Both the position numbers and the translations under genes were made by a program. Positions 1 to 11,999 of a DNA stretch of 64,000 bases are shown here, piece after piece (the first letter of the stretch is position 1; each line of letters starts with the position of its first letter). Under the pieces are notes generated by a model. It made no database searches, was not told the DNA's origin, and saw nothing but the letters and a program-made list of their open reading frames with translations. Source of the DNA: Bombus terrestris (lineage: Eukaryota; Arthropoda; Insecta; Hymenoptera; Apidae); contig NC_063276.1 in the NCBI RefSeq assembly GCF_910591885.1, positions 10,292,001 to 10,356,000 on the forward strand. The letters are read 5' to 3'.

Positions 1-264
1 AATACAAAATTTACTTTATAAATTTTTACTTTACAAATAATTAAATGAAAGTATTATGAAAATTAGAACATTTTTTGACATATGGATTGCTACAGTGAAT
101 CTGCCGTTGCAGATTTTGAAAATATAAGCTTAAACTCGTTGTTGGTCGTGATCTAGTTACTGTAGCAGACAGACATGTGCTCTGCGAGTTTATAAATAGC
201 GAATATATGTATATTACCATTAGATAAGGACAACTGTAACTGTATTGAGAATCGAAAATTGAAC

Positions 265-481
265 TATTAGGTTATCCCATAAGTTCGTGCTGTTTTCCGA
301 GCAGTTATATATGTTAAGATTGTTTACATACCTTTCAGTTTCATGAAAAAAAAATACCCCTCTCATTATACAACTTCTTCCCATTTTTCAAGTGCATTGG
401 TCCCTTATCGCCGTATGTTTATAAATCGACACATGAAATGTATACACAAAAGTCGGCACGAACTTATGGGATGACCTAATA
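265..481. mobile_element. mariner-type MITE (internally deleted mariner)
   Basis: Terminal inverted repeats are visible: TTAGGTTATCCCATAAGTTC at 267-286 and its near-perfect reverse complement at 456-479 (one mismatch, GTTAT against GTCAT). Both ends are flanked by TA, the target duplication of mariner elements. The roughly 165-bp interior has no open frame, so this is a non-autonomous derivative that an outside transposase would have had to mobilise. The TIR sequence resembles mariner ends known from insects. The subfamily assignment is inference. Confidence 0.85.
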
Positions 482-1035
482 GGTATTGCATTGAGTTACT
501 CGATGAGATGTAGCGATTTTTCTCTTTAATCGGTCATACCTGGCTCGAAGATGGCTTTATACGAAAATGACTTAAACAATCAAGACATTCCCCAATCTTT
601 CAGACAAGCGGCATGCCACCTCCGTAGTACAAAGATGATTGAATTAAAGAACTGTTTAAGACTAAACAAAAAGAGGTCCTGAATGCACAGGAAGGTATGG
701 AGGGCCCAGAGATGATCCTGCAATAGATGCGATAACAATTCCCAATAAATTTGCATTATTAGACACATCAGATCGAAAGACCACCATAGAAAGAAATTTT
801 AACTCCTCTAATCTATTTTAATGGCGTCATTGACGTACAAACGATGATGTAAACTCTAGAAAATGTCATCAACAAAGACGATTTCAAGTAGAGCATAAAT
901 AATGGCCAGGTCAAGATAATACCAGTCAACTCTGATCCATGCCGAAAAATAACAGAACTTCTAAAAATGCAGAATGCAAACTTTTACACGTTTTAACTAA
1001 AACAGGGGAGATCCTTTCGTGCAGCTTTACTCAAC

Positions 1036-1440
1036 TTGCAACATTCAGCAAACGTGAAAGAATTAAAGGAAGAATTACTGTGGCATAAATTCGAAGCAAC
1101 CGATATTAGTAATATAGAAAAGAGAATTACACAAAATACTTTGTCCTTGTTTTTTATAGATCTGAAGCAGGAGCCAAATAACGAAATTGATTATGACATT
1201 GACCAACTTATGAACTCCATGGTTAATATCGAATCACCGCATAAAAATAATTCAATGGTGTTAAAGATATAGGTATATTCAGAGATACTATAATCATCAA
1301 TTTCTCTGTGTAAAATGCACAACCATACACCCGAAAACTGAATACACAAAACCAGGAGATACTCCTACAAAACGCATTCGTTGCGGAAGTGACAATTTGG
1401 TAAATTGCTAAGGCTGCCCAGCGCACAAATAATTTCACAG
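1036..1440 (+). pseudogene. Jockey ORF1 (gag-like) remnant with zinc knuckles
   Basis: The frame opening at 1036 runs 78 codons (includes NVKELKEELLWHKFEATDIS and LSLFFIDLKQEPNN), the conserved part of the PRE_C2HC-type gag region of insect Jockey elements, which binds element RNA. After the stop at 1270 a second frame from about 1307 reads CVKCTTIHPKTEY, then CGSDNLVNC, a stop, and GCPAHK. This is the CX2C / CX2-4H zinc-knuckle array, damaged (stop codon, Cys to Tyr) but with its spacing still recognisable. The same ORF1 reading can be traced back in pieces to ATG 551. It cannot encode a functional protein. Assignment to ORF1 is firm; the clade is inferred from the fold order. Confidence 0.83.
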
Positions 1441-2229
1441 AAAAATGTTCTTTAAAGTCGAAATCAAATACAACTTAAATCTCAGATTTTGTCTCTCCTT
1501 TTGCTTTCTACTCACAGGTAGCTCTAGGAAATATAAACAGTACACTTCTACATGATGGTACTAACGATATTCATACAACTAATGTGCAAACTACAGGAAA
1601 CTTCAACAGACTAGGGATTACGCTAACGGATTAGCTCAGTATAGAACTCCAACCGATTAGTTTTACTTTACGGAATTTCGATAACGTTGAACTTTTTATA
1701 TATCACATTAATGTGAAGACCTAACGTTTCAATAATAGCATTAGTATCTTTAAAACCGAACGAAGATATAGTTGCTGCAATGTTGAGATCCCTTCTTCTA
1801 TTCCTAAACTAGAATATCTAATCTGACATGAGTACCCAGACGTTATGGAGAAAAAAGTTGAAGAAGTTACGAAAATTACGGAAGTTATGGAAAAATAGTA
1901 GATACCCTGAAGACAAGTAGAAATAGAACAGGACAATCAGAAAACTCAAAAGATTTCTCCAAAATTTAAAAAATGATTGTTTCCAAAGATGCTCGGAGAA
2001 TTTGTCTTCTACACCTGATGCAAATTACTCTCTTTGAAGAGTTGCCAAGAGACTCAATGAGTCCCACAGACAAGAACAACTTATTTGCTTTCTACCTAGC
2101 TACTGTATCCAAACCATTTCCTTCCAAATCCATTTCTCGTGAAACCAAAACATTTACATATTTCCAGTCGCCATTTTCTTCTATTAAACTTTTTCTTCTC
2201 TTCTATTAAACTATTTTTCCTCTAAGAAA

Positions 2230-3700
2230 TCAAAGCAACCATTGACAAAAACCTAAATCGGAAGAAGGTTTCAGGACACGATTTGGTAAGTGATGAAATG
2301 ATCAAAGAGTAACCAAAGAAAGGGTTACTTGTTACATGCATATTTAATACTATTCTTCGTATTGGATATTATCCGTTCTTACGCGAACTGTCAATTATCA
2401 CACGCATCCACAGACCAAGAAAATCTGTACTTCAAGGAAATGGAATCATACTAATCAATTAACCTATTGCCAATTCTATCTAAGCTTCTTGCAGAAATGT
2501 TAAACAAACGCTTACATACTCTACTAGAAGAGGCAATGATGACTCACCATCAGTTCGGAATTTGGAAATGACATTCAACAACAGAATAAGTACATCGAAT
2601 TACACCTAATATTCCGTCGGAAATTGGAGAAGAAAGAATATTATGCAGCAGTATTTCTGAACAATAAACAATTGTTCGACAAGGTATAACAAGGCTGGAT
2701 TATTATACAAGCTCAAAAAGATGTTGCCTTGGTGCCTTACTATTTAATCATGTATTGATGAATAAAAATTGAAAAACCCATACATGCGTTCTTAATCCAT
2801 GCCGGGCACTTATAGAAAACGCATATATATGTCCTTAGTCCACACCGATAGCTTTCGCCAGACACCTATATGCGCCCACAGCACTCAAAGGGTTAAACAA
2901 TAGACAATTCAAGACTTCCCTATTGACACTGGTGTATCACAGGACAGTGTCCTTGGACCACTCTTATACTTCTATATCTATAGGGCAAACTTACCCACTA
3001 TAACCAACACTATCACAGCCACATGTATTGTTAACAAATAAAGATATATGATAATGGAGACGATGAAAAGAAGGTATATAAAGTATATAGTAAAGTTCAT
3101 GAAAATCCCTAAGTACCTTCTACAGCTCTTCAAAAAGCATCTAAACAATATCGAGAAGTGGTCCCATAAATGGCGCATCAAATGGAAGCAAATTTACGTA
3201 TATTACTTTCTCCTTATGTAAACACGCGTATCTACCGGTAACATTGAATAACACAGAAATCCCTGCTAAACACGCGATAAAGTACCTGGGAATGCCACTA
3301 CAAAGAAGATTCACTTGGAAATAGCACATCAAGACCAAAAGCACCTTCTTGAAAGGAAGAGTGAGACAGTTCTATGGCCCCTACGTAAGCGTTCAAAGTG
3401 ATCCTTAGAAAGCATCTCATCTTATATAAAGTCACTCTAAAATGTGTATGAATCTATGGGACTCAATTGTAGAACACAGTCAGCAATTTTAACATTGAGT
3501 TCGTCTAGCAATCTCAGCAAAAAGCATTGAGGTTTGTCAGTAATGCTCCTTGATACGTAATCAATGAAACTATACTACAGAGTATACTATACTATACTAA
3601 ACTACAGAGACTTAAAAATATCTACAGTTAAAGAAGCAATATCGAAATTTAATAATGTTCATTGGTCAACGCATGCTTGACCAATTATACCAATTTTCTA
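2230..3700 (+). pseudogene. Jockey reverse transcriptase remnant
   Basis: Several RT blocks can be read across frameshifts. NLNRKKVSGHDLVSDEMIKE at about 2250-2310 corresponds to the KAPGxDxI block. A block near 2340-2450 matches the YYP...II..P.P region. VSQDSVLGPLLYFY at 2931-2972 corresponds to the PQGSVLGPLLY block that precedes the catalytic YxDD, although the YADD aspartates themselves are not recognisable downstream. Then come WSHKWRIKWKQ (about 3156-3188) and KYLGMPLQRRFTWK (about 3280-3320), followed by a C-terminal part near 3430-3680 resembling the thumb segment of Jockey RTs. The protein copied the LINE RNA into DNA at a nicked target. Stops, frameshifts and the insertion at 2764-2896 make it non-functional. 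Confidence 0.88.
2764..2896. mobile_element. Nested right end of a piggyBac-like element
   Basis: This 133-bp block is nearly identical to the right end (about 16583-16715) of the complete MITE at 16084-16715, starting at AAAAATTGAAAAACCC and ending in CAGCACTCAAAGGGTTAA. It interrupts the RT frame of the Jockey remnant: RT-like sequence resumes immediately after the terminal TTAA at 2893-2896. The left part of the element is missing, so it is a truncated or deleted insertion that arrived after the LINE. Confidence 0.85.
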
Positions 3701-3799
3701 GTCCCAGTTTCTTAATAGAGCAAAATCGAAGACTAGAAAGACGTTATACATTGTATCTACACAACAAATTAAACTCACAAAGTATTTTATATCTACTAA

Positions 3800-5500
3800 A
3801 GATACTAAGATATATATTAAAATGAAGTACCTTCATTTTGAGGTTACATCTCATGCTATAGTAACATAATATCATAATTACTAAAAATTATCTGTGAGAA
3901 TTGACTGTAATACCCTTCCTGTTTAGAAAGGAAATTCGTTCTTAATTGTTGGCAAAACTACTGCCAACAATTTCTAAAGTTATTAAACTGACCTCAAAAT
4001 TCGTACATCCAAGTGTATGATCTAAGTTAATGAATCTTCGCATTTTTAACCAACTATATCTCAGAAACTAATTGTCAGCTCAACCTGAAAATTAGTGGTG
4101 ATTGATGTCTCATCATAAGGTATTATTTGGCACCAAATTCAGTTTCAAAATCGTGGAACTAAAAACAGGCGACTTGTCACTCTTTAGAAATAAAGATAGA
4201 AAATGAAAATATTTAAATTGACGTTGAATTTGGAAATAGAACTGAAAAGGATGGAAATTTTAATATGCAAAGAAAAATGGAAAAAAAATATTTAAATCTT
4301 CGCTAAATTTAAAAAGAAATTTTGATAAAGAAAACATCCTAATACCTTTAAATTGAGAAAAGACTGCATTAATCTAAAGTTTAAAGATAGGATAGTACGG
4401 ATACACAGAAAATAGTGAAGAAGGGATGTGGTTCGAGGAATTGGAAGTTAGAGTTACTTCTTTATAGTGTTGGTTCCTTAATTTATGGCGGATGTTTGTT
4501 AGTCTTACGGAAGTAAGAAAGTGGTTAGGTTGAGAAATTAACGGGATGATTCAGATCAGGAAGTTTAGAAAGGGGGAACTTAGAAAGTTAGAAGAGATCA
4601 CGATGTTGGAAACACAAATAAGTCACATGTTAGATGAAATTAAGATATATTTTATGAAAAAATAAAAAAACAAAGATAAAAAATTGTAAATTTATCGAAT
4701 TGATAAGTAAAAGTACAAAAAGTAACAGAATTACAAAAAATAGAAAGTTAAATGTTTAGATAAATGAAGAAATAGAATTTCATAATTATGTAAATAATAA
4801 ACGGAAAAGTAGGAAAATATTCAGAATTATCAAAATCAACTTACATTCAACGCTGTGAGTTTATAATGAAATCCCAGAGTGAATCCTAAAAATAAAAAAA
4901 ATGAAACATTAAAAACTTAGAAAATTATAATACTAAAATATTGAGAAATAGGAAACTGAGAAAATTATGTAAAGTTCAATATATTTTTCTCTAATAGTTT
5001 GCAGTTGCATGAATTATTATATGTATAGGTTATTCAGTTAAAATCATAAGTCGAGTTTTAAAATTTTTAAGAAGATTGTTCTGTTTCACAAATTTTAGCA
5101 ATTACGATATTTTATTAATTTTAGTTAAATTATGTAAAAGAGAAATTAAGATTAAAGTATGATCTGGCAAAATGCTTAATCGGAAATAAGAGAATTTAGG
5201 TCATCAAAAACATAAAAATGGAACATACAATTAGAGAGAAAGAAATTTAAAATTCCACAGGAAATTAAGATTAAACTAGCTGAAACTGAAGTATTAAGAT
5301 AGTACAAAATTTGGAAGTTGCTTAAAAACAAATTAAAAAATTGAGAACATATCAAATTCATAAGAGAGGTCCTTAATTTTACACCAAAGACGTATTCACT
5401 CTCAAATAATATCGACTGCCTTCTAGAATAACCGTACGATGGAAAACAAAGATTCAGGTACTGATTTGCCAAATATAGACAAAAAAATATTCACATAAAA
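3800..5500. other. AT-rich, purine-biased unassigned DNA
   Basis: No gene is supported here. The + strand is strongly A/G-biased from about 4180 to 5350, with recurring GAAATTTGGAAA-like phrases, resembling the tracts at 9590-9930 and 52500-53200. The 98-codon minus frame at 5176-5472 falls in this biased sequence and looks like a by-product of it. Confidence 0.5.
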
Positions 5501-5720
5501 CGTGATTTCCATCCGATAAGTGATGCAACGATCAGCACCTTGAACCGTGACAATGAACCAGTCATATGGTCTCTTGGCAGTGACACAGTACACTTGTTAA
5601 GTTACGCTTAATTAATGCCGTACGTCGCGCTGTTATTTATCTATCCATAGATCAGTGATTCCGCATGTGTTGTCGAGGCCAAGCAAATAACATTCAGTGC
5701 ACGGAAAAATTATAACCATG
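5500..5720. other. GC-richer island (unassigned)
   Basis: A 220-bp block noticeably richer in CG dinucleotides (GTACGTCGCGCTG near 5620) than the flanking AT-rich DNA. No open frame or transposon signature was found. It could be a conserved noncoding element; this is inference from composition alone. Confidence 0.35.
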
Positions 5721-5729
5721 TCATGTTTC

Positions 5730-7370
5730 TGTGTAAACAAATATAGTTAAGATGAAGATAAATTACATTTATTAAGAAGTGTAGTTTTCTAGGTCTTAGA
5801 ATAATTAAGGATTTATTTTAAAAAATTTGGTTAGTAATAACAATCACGAAACAAACAGGAATTAAGAAATTGAAGACAAATATTTACTTATAAATCCCTC
5901 ACGTTACGTTTTTTTAATTATTATTTTGATTTGTATTTTTTCGTACTAATTTGTAGATTTATTTTTTGAACAAATCAGAAAGTAGCAAAATGAAGACAAA
6001 TATAAGAATAAATATAATTTTTAAAAACAGAATAGTTACATAATATTGTTTGTTATTAATTTATTGGCATATTTAATTATCGATTATTAAAAGTAATTGA
6101 ATTGAGTTTGCGTAAGTCAGCGCGTTGCTGCAATAGCGAGGATGTGATGATTGAAAAGCAAAAACAGAATGATTTGAGATTTCGAAGATAAATTACCGAT
6201 AGGAAAAATAATATATACATATGTACATATACATATATGTTTATGTACTATATGTTGTCTTACGTTATGCATATTGTAACAGTTTATATCTTAATTCCAA
6301 GAAGATGTTTTCTTATTTTCGCAAATGAATTTGTGATTCCACTTAATCGAATATAACTACGAATTACTATGGAATATAAATGTATACTTCTAAACGTAAG
6401 TATAATATGTTGTTTATAACGTTTATATAATTACAAGATCATGCATAAACAATTTCGATTCTAAAAAATTGTGCATGTTCAAGGATTTGTCCGAAAAACC
6501 TGAATTAAAAGTGCAGATATGTCTTATAAATTTATAGCATCAGATACATGGAACATATAATAAACATAACTACATAAAAATTACAAAAACATTTTCCTAT
6601 TTTTATATTTTTTTTTATTTTTTTGACCTGAATCATTTAATACATAACAGTAAATTATTTTAAATTCACAAATTGCAATCTTTCTTTGATTTCTAACATA
6701 ATTTTATAAAGTTTAATTGTATCTTAGAGAGTGAAGACATATTTCCAGAATATTATATATCCAACCGCATATATCTTTTATATCTAAGAATATTCTTGTT
6801 TAAATTTTATGATTGTTGACATGAAGTTTATGTTTTGTGCTTAAAATTCCCAAATGGCGACAATAAAATAGCTAATGTTTAATAATGATTAGTTTAATAT
6901 CTATATTATTTTAATTTTTCCCAATTTTTTTCAATTTTCTACTTTTTAGTAATAATTAACATAAGATCAAAACTAAAAAGTATCATTTAATTAGTAAGAA
7001 AGCCAAAGATTTTCGGACATTATTTTACTTATAACATATAAAATATTTAAATTTTCCTTCTTCGTCTTATCCTGTATTTCATGTTGCATCAAGTACGAGC
7101 TCATTGTCGGTGATATTGGTTTTAAATGGGTTACATTTTGGAGTGTATATGCTTGTTTCTTTAATATAGTTTATTGTATTCCTTATGTGATCCTGTGATG
7201 TTAGAATTGTACGCATTAATCATCAATTTTCGCCTGTTTGCGAATAATTTTATATTTCGCTTGCAACTAAGAATTTTTTCTATCATATATGATATTTATT
7301 TTTGAAATTGGTTAATTAGAAATTTGAGATATTTCAGATATTTCATATGTTACATAACTAGACTTTGGAT
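5730..7370. other. AT-rich DNA, nothing recognised
   Basis: Very AT-rich, with short (AT)/(ATAC) simple sequence near 6190-6250 and poly-T runs near 6600-6620. I see no gene, TIR pair or RNA gene. Confidence 0.5.
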
Positions 7371-7379
7371 GTTTATTCA

Positions 7380-7700
7380 AATTTATATCTTTGCGAATAT
7401 AATAAACTAAAGAATTAATTCTAGACTGTATTTTTCTCGTCATATTATGGACATATAATAATTGTCTACTAGTATTATAAATAATCATGTGTTATATTAT
7501 AATAACACAATCGTATTATATTATAATACTATAAGCAAACATGTTAAATGTTCTATATTTTTACATACTATGTACATTCTACGCATTTCTCTTGATTTTC
7601 TTCATTTTGTTTCATTTTCTTCATTGTACGCAATTTACTTCAAATTTCCCACAAATGCATAAAAATGTGCACTTTAGTTATACTCAAATATTTAATTCTT
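7380..7700 (+). repeat. Dispersed repeat family X, copy 1 (divergent)
   Basis: The segment ending in CTTCAAATTTCCCACAAATGCATAAAAATGTGC (7625-7672) matches 29590-29630 and, in reverse orientation, 27100-27190 and 58085-58160. The overlapping 66- and 77-codon frames are therefore best read as chance frames within a repeat. This is the most diverged copy of the set. Confidence 0.5.
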
Positions 7701-7789
7701 TAACATTTTCACATCTTCCATCTATAACATTTCGGAATTTCAATTTGGAAGAAAACCTTTACTCGACAAAATAGGAATCTTTCAATTTG

Positions 7790-8150
7790 TGCGGTTTCGT
7801 GACGCAAGGCTCCATGGGAACGGGCCAGAACTTCGGTGGCCAGCAATTAAATCTTCCTGAGACCGAAATTAACGATCGCGAGGCAGAAAGTGGCGCTGGT
7901 TCGCCCATTGGTACATGGGAAAAAGTCACCATTACGGTTTCGTGTTAAATGAGCTGGGAATAAACGGTTAATTAGACTTCGATTAATTCTTCGCCCGCTG
8001 GTTTACAAAGTTCTGCCGGGCAAGTTACTTAATCACGTCACGTTACGTGAATAAAGCGCGTTTTACGTGGAATTATGATGAGAATCTGACTTTGTTGAAA
8101 CAATGACGAGCGAGGAAAAATTCCAGCACGTGGGATGGTGAATAATTATT
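7790..8150. other. GC-richer island, candidate regulatory DNA
   Basis: An abrupt change from AT-rich to GC-richer, CpG-containing sequence, with phrases such as AACGATCGCGAGGCAG and CACGTCACGTTACGTG. It lacks long frames and transposon ends. In AT-rich insect genomes such islands often mark conserved noncoding or promoter-proximal DNA. That role is inferred, not shown. Confidence 0.4.
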
Positions 8151-8159
8151 GTATCTTTA

Positions 8160-9175
8160 GTGGAAAATCCGACGGAGTGATGTGAGGTAATGAAGAAAAA
8201 TATGTACATATGTATGAATAATAAGAAGTGAAAAGCAGACTAAAAAATTGTGATAAAATGTTACTAGTAGGAAAGAAGAATGTGTACATGGAACATACAT
8301 TGGCAAATGCATTCTCAGGTTTTCATAATACTTCGTAAGATTTCATTGTAAAAGTATATCTTTCGTTACTCTACTACAAGTATGACATAATTTAAGGTGT
8401 AATAACAATCAACATTATACTAATCTGATGTCACATCAGTATTTAAATTTATCTTTGTCAATGCTTAACTTATTCATTTTTTAAATTTTTATGTATTTTA
8501 TTGTGTAATTAGTTTTTGCACTGATTAGTTTAATATAATCACAAACTAATTAATTATTATTAACTATATATACATATATGTTTAATATTTTATGTATTTA
8601 TATCTTAATTATTAAAACTTAATAGACATTGAAAAACAATGGACGTTAAACGATAAGTGAGCCAAATTTTATAATAATTAATATAATGTGTCCAAACAAA
8701 ACTGAATGTTCTTTTATATACCGTGCCTTCTTTTATCCTTCAAAAAGTATTTCTGCCTAAAATGTAAATGCAAAATATTTAATTTCAAAATATTTTAATT
8801 CAGTTTTGTAATATAATTTATATGTTATATTATATGAAATTTGTATTTGTCTTTCAGCATTATAAAAATATTTCATTCAATTTAAGTGGACCATCCTCTT
8901 TGTTAAAGGAATATTTAACTAAACAATAATAAAGTATCTAAACATACATATATTATCAATGTTTGGAATTACTATATATATCATAAAAGTCAAGAATTTA
9001 AAGAAGCTTAGAATTCTGCTATCTTAGAGAATTCTTTTGAAAAAAGGATAGTTTGGAAGTTCTGAGAACATTAGTAGGAGATTTGGCATAGCCAAAATTG
9101 CGAAAATCATTCCAAATTTCTGATCGGTAGTACGTTCCCCAATTAAAATAAATGGGTATTAAATGAGGAGTAAAA
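8160..9175. other. AT-rich DNA, nothing recognised
   Basis: No open frame of interest, TIR pair or structured RNA was found. Low-complexity A/T sequence predominates. Confidence 0.5.
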
Positions 9176-9178
9176 GTG

Positions 9179-9219
9179 TTCTCTCTCTCTCTCTCTCTCT
9201 CTCTCCCTCTCTCTCTCCC
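9179..9219. repeat. (CT)n microsatellite
   Basis: About 40 bp of CT dinucleotide repeat with two CCC interruptions. The reverse strand reads GA repeats, which explains the Arg-Glu run in the 78-codon minus frame at 9159-9395. Likely polymorphic in length. Confidence 0.97.
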
Positions 9220-9570
9220 TTTGGTAAGCTAACGTTTATTAAAGCACACAAGCCAATTGGACTCGAGAGTTGAGTAGAAATGAAAATTCGTGGAAGAGCT
9301 GGGTGTTGTCTATTTTCTCGGCCGATGCAATCGACAATTTCGTAATTGAAGATTACCACGACACTCACTTTTAGAATGTCCCAGAGTTTCCGCAAATAAT
9401 GCAGCTTGCTGCAACGTGTGATTGCGACATTGACCTTCGATCAGCCGTATCCACAGACAAGGCAGAGGAAGCTTTCAAATGATATGCCAATTCTTAAACT
9501 GCTAGCAAATTCTGCCTCTCATGCTTTCGCGTGCAAAGCAGCTGTTCAGCCTAGTTTGCGAACGTAAATT
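9220..9570. other. GC-richer island next to the microsatellite
   Basis: Moderately GC-rich sequence (TCTCGGCCGATGCAATCG, CTTCGATCAGCCGTATCC) without a supported frame or transposon signature. Candidate noncoding conserved DNA by composition only. Confidence 0.3.
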
Positions 9571-9589
9571 TTGCTATTTGGAAAACTTA

Positions 9590-9935
9590 GAATTGAAACT
9601 CGTTTCTATCGTAAAAGCTTATCTGGAAATCGTAATGTGAAAATCTTAAATTTTCAAGAGTTGAAAAATTCGAAGCTTGAAAGGTTAAAAGTGCGGAGGT
9701 TTTAAGCGTTGAAAAATTCAGAGATTGGAAATTTTGAGAGTTAAAGTATTTACAGTTTGAAAAGCTAGGATTTGGAAATTTCGATAGCGAAAATTTGCAG
9801 AAAAAAAGAAACCAGAAATAGCAAAGCTGCGATCTTTAGAATGTTTTACGACCAAAATGAAAAGAGCAATGTAATTCACGCAAATTTCAAATATCGACGT
9901 TTCAAACACTCAAAATTAGAGATTCTAAAATAGAG
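9590..9935. repeat. Degenerate purine-rich minisatellite-like tract
   Basis: Loosely repeated phrases of about 30-40 bp can be seen: GTTGAAAAATTCGAAGCTTG (9659), GTTGAAAAATTCAGAGATTGG (9709), GTTTGAAAAGCTAGGATTTGG (9753) and similar. All have A/G on the + strand. The repeat is too decayed to give an exact unit. The 63-codon minus frame at 9718-9909 is a by-product. Confidence 0.5.
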
Positions 9936-9959
9936 AAGCAAATAAATGTTGAAACTGTT

Positions 9960-10800
9960 TACGAAACTGTTAGATACACTGTTTCACTTGCGAATCTTCC
10001 GATTACAATCAACGACAAACTTGCGACGATCAAGTTGAAATCTATCAATTTTTAGCGCGACTCTACTCGAATGCAGCTGTTTGGGAACGACTGTCGTCAG
10101 TCGAAACGTTTCGCTGATTGGAAAACTTATGAACTCGGAACAGTAAAACTTTTTCAACTACTATTCGCTCGATGCTCGTCATTAGACGATGTCTGTGATA
10201 AACAAACGTAAAAGTTCCTTCTCGTCGTGCCATACATTTCTAACAATCAGTAACCCCGATAAACATTCATGTTTCTGCGTTGATCAACGAAATTGTTACG
10301 TGCTGATGTGGTTCAAGGTCTATCTCCTTTCCTGTTTTAAAGAATTCCTCGCGAATTTATTACTGATGGTACAAGAAATAAGAAATTTGACACAAAAGTT
10401 TATTTCACAGATTATTGTTCATCATTATTTGAGCAGTAAATGATTGTTTACGTGTGTAGCTAGTTCGATATATTTATTTTAGTTTTAATAGCATTTTTAA
10501 TTTCATTCCTATTCTTAATAGGTATTTTTTGCTAATTTTGCTAACAATTTATTAACTCCGAATGAAATGGATTTGATCTGTTACTTGATTTTAACATAAA
10601 TAACATTTAATTCGAAAATATTGAATATTTTCTTTACACAAGAAATTGTTTATTATCTATTTATACAAATCGTTTAATATCTTCTTTATAAAAATTATAA
10701 AGAATGCTTTTTTCATATTTATAGATGAAATAATGTTCCTTGATAATATACAAATTTAGGAAGGTGGTTCGATTCATTTTAGAGGAATTTTAAATGCTTT
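9960..10800. other. Unassigned DNA, no gene recognised
   Basis: The first 350 bp are moderately GC-rich, the rest AT-rich. An 84-codon + frame (10189-10443) begins in the GC-richer part (MSVINKRKSSFSSCHTF). It has no motif I recognise and no splice or poly-A context that would support it. Confidence 0.35.
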
Positions 10801-10805
10801 AAAAC

Positions 10806-11430
10806 TATAAGTTGGTGTATAAAATAAAACTTTATGACAAAAATAATATAGAATAAGATTTTATGATAAAAATAATGTCCAGTCGAACGATATTTCAACA
10901 ATAAAGAATAGAACATTTCGCACTATTCCAAACAAAGAAGTGTCAAAGTCATTACTTTCTATTTAAGTGTTCCCTCGCTAATTTGTACAAAAGTATAAAA
11001 TAAAATTTCATAACAATGATGGTAATGTCCAACGTACGTGTACGCCGAACAAGGTTCCAACAATAAAGAGCAAAAGAATACATCATAATTGATTGCAAGA
11101 TATTAAGAAGAATACAAATTAATAAAATTTCACTATGTATATATTTCGATATATCAAATCTCCATTCTTTATTTGAATTCTCCACCTACAATTTTCCATA
11201 AGAAAATATATAATAAAATTTCATAATGATGGTAGTAATATTCAGTACACATTGAACGAAATTTCGTTAATAATTAATAATAAACAATAGATTTTAATAA
11301 TAAAGAGCAAAAGAATGTTATAAAAGTCCAATTAAGAAGTTACTATTGAGAATCTGTGTATCAGAAATACTAGGTACATAATTGATAAAATATTGCTATA
11401 TATTTTCCAAAATATCAAATTACTGTATTT
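10806..11430. repeat. Degenerate tandem triplication, unit about 180-230 bp
   Basis: Three successive blocks share the same markers in the same order: TATAAAATAAAA(C/T)TT(T/C)AT (10817, 10993, and ATATAATAAAATTTCATAAT at 11207), then (T/A)AATGTCCA or AATATTCAGT, then CGAAC, then AACAATAAAGA(A/G)(T/C)A (10897, 11058, about 11296). The unit lengthens from copy to copy. The 77-codon minus frame at 10952-11185 lies within the second unit and is not regarded as a gene. Confidence 0.7.
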
Positions 11431-11999
11431 TTCTTAAAGCATACCCTTCTTCGAGATATACCTTATAGACATATCTATCACAGATTTTCCCATTGCTCCT
11501 TTCGTTTAATCCATTACCGTTTCAGTTACATTGGTTGGAAATATATTTAGTTTCTCGAGATTTCAATTACCAATCATTGCAAGCTATAGAAAGGACGTCA
11601 TATTTTTCAATTAAACCTCCGTTGACGTTCTGCGACTAATCCTCTTCAATCAAAGTTAGTCAACGTTAGAAAAATAATTTTCTCTTAGGAAATACATCTG
11701 ATATGTTTATAATCAATCATTTCTGGGACTTTTATTGCGCTTAGATAGTTAATAAAAGATATTTATTTGATATTGTGAAATTAATTCTATCTTTGATATT
11801 AAGAAGCTATATATGAACAAACGAATTGTGAAGAGAGGAGAACTTTAACTCTTCCATGATTAATTATTGTATCTATAAATTAGTTATATAATTAGAAAGT
11901 AGTAATATAAAGATATCAAAAAGATATAAAAAAGGTACTAGTATGAAACTTTAATCGACTGTATATTCTAACGTAGCAGATATCAAATAAAATCACAAA

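Larger units (their letters stand above)
545..3790 (+). mobile_element. Decayed Jockey-type non-LTR retrotransposon
   Basis: Translated frames on the + strand give, in order, an ORF1 (gag-like) with zinc-knuckle spacing (about 551-1440), a poorly preserved stretch where the endonuclease should be (about 1440-2220), and a reverse transcriptase remnant (about 2230-3700). Many stops and frameshifts break every domain, so it is dead. The order ORF1 with CCHC knuckles followed by RT without a visible RNase H fits the Jockey clade. A full element would be about 4-5 kb, so part of the endonuclease and perhaps both ends are lost. A piggyBac-like end is inserted in the RT at 2764-2896. Exact boundaries are approximate because no poly-A tail or target duplication can be recognised. 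Confidence 0.87.

Noticed and set aside
9159..9395. 78-codon minus-strand frame starting in a GC-richer area
   Set aside because: Its C terminus is the translated GA complement of the CT microsatellite, with no motif or splice context.
10770..10785. GGTTCGATTC, similar to a tRNA B box
   Set aside because: No A box, acceptor stem or anticodon stem at the correct spacing. No tRNA gene was found in the window.
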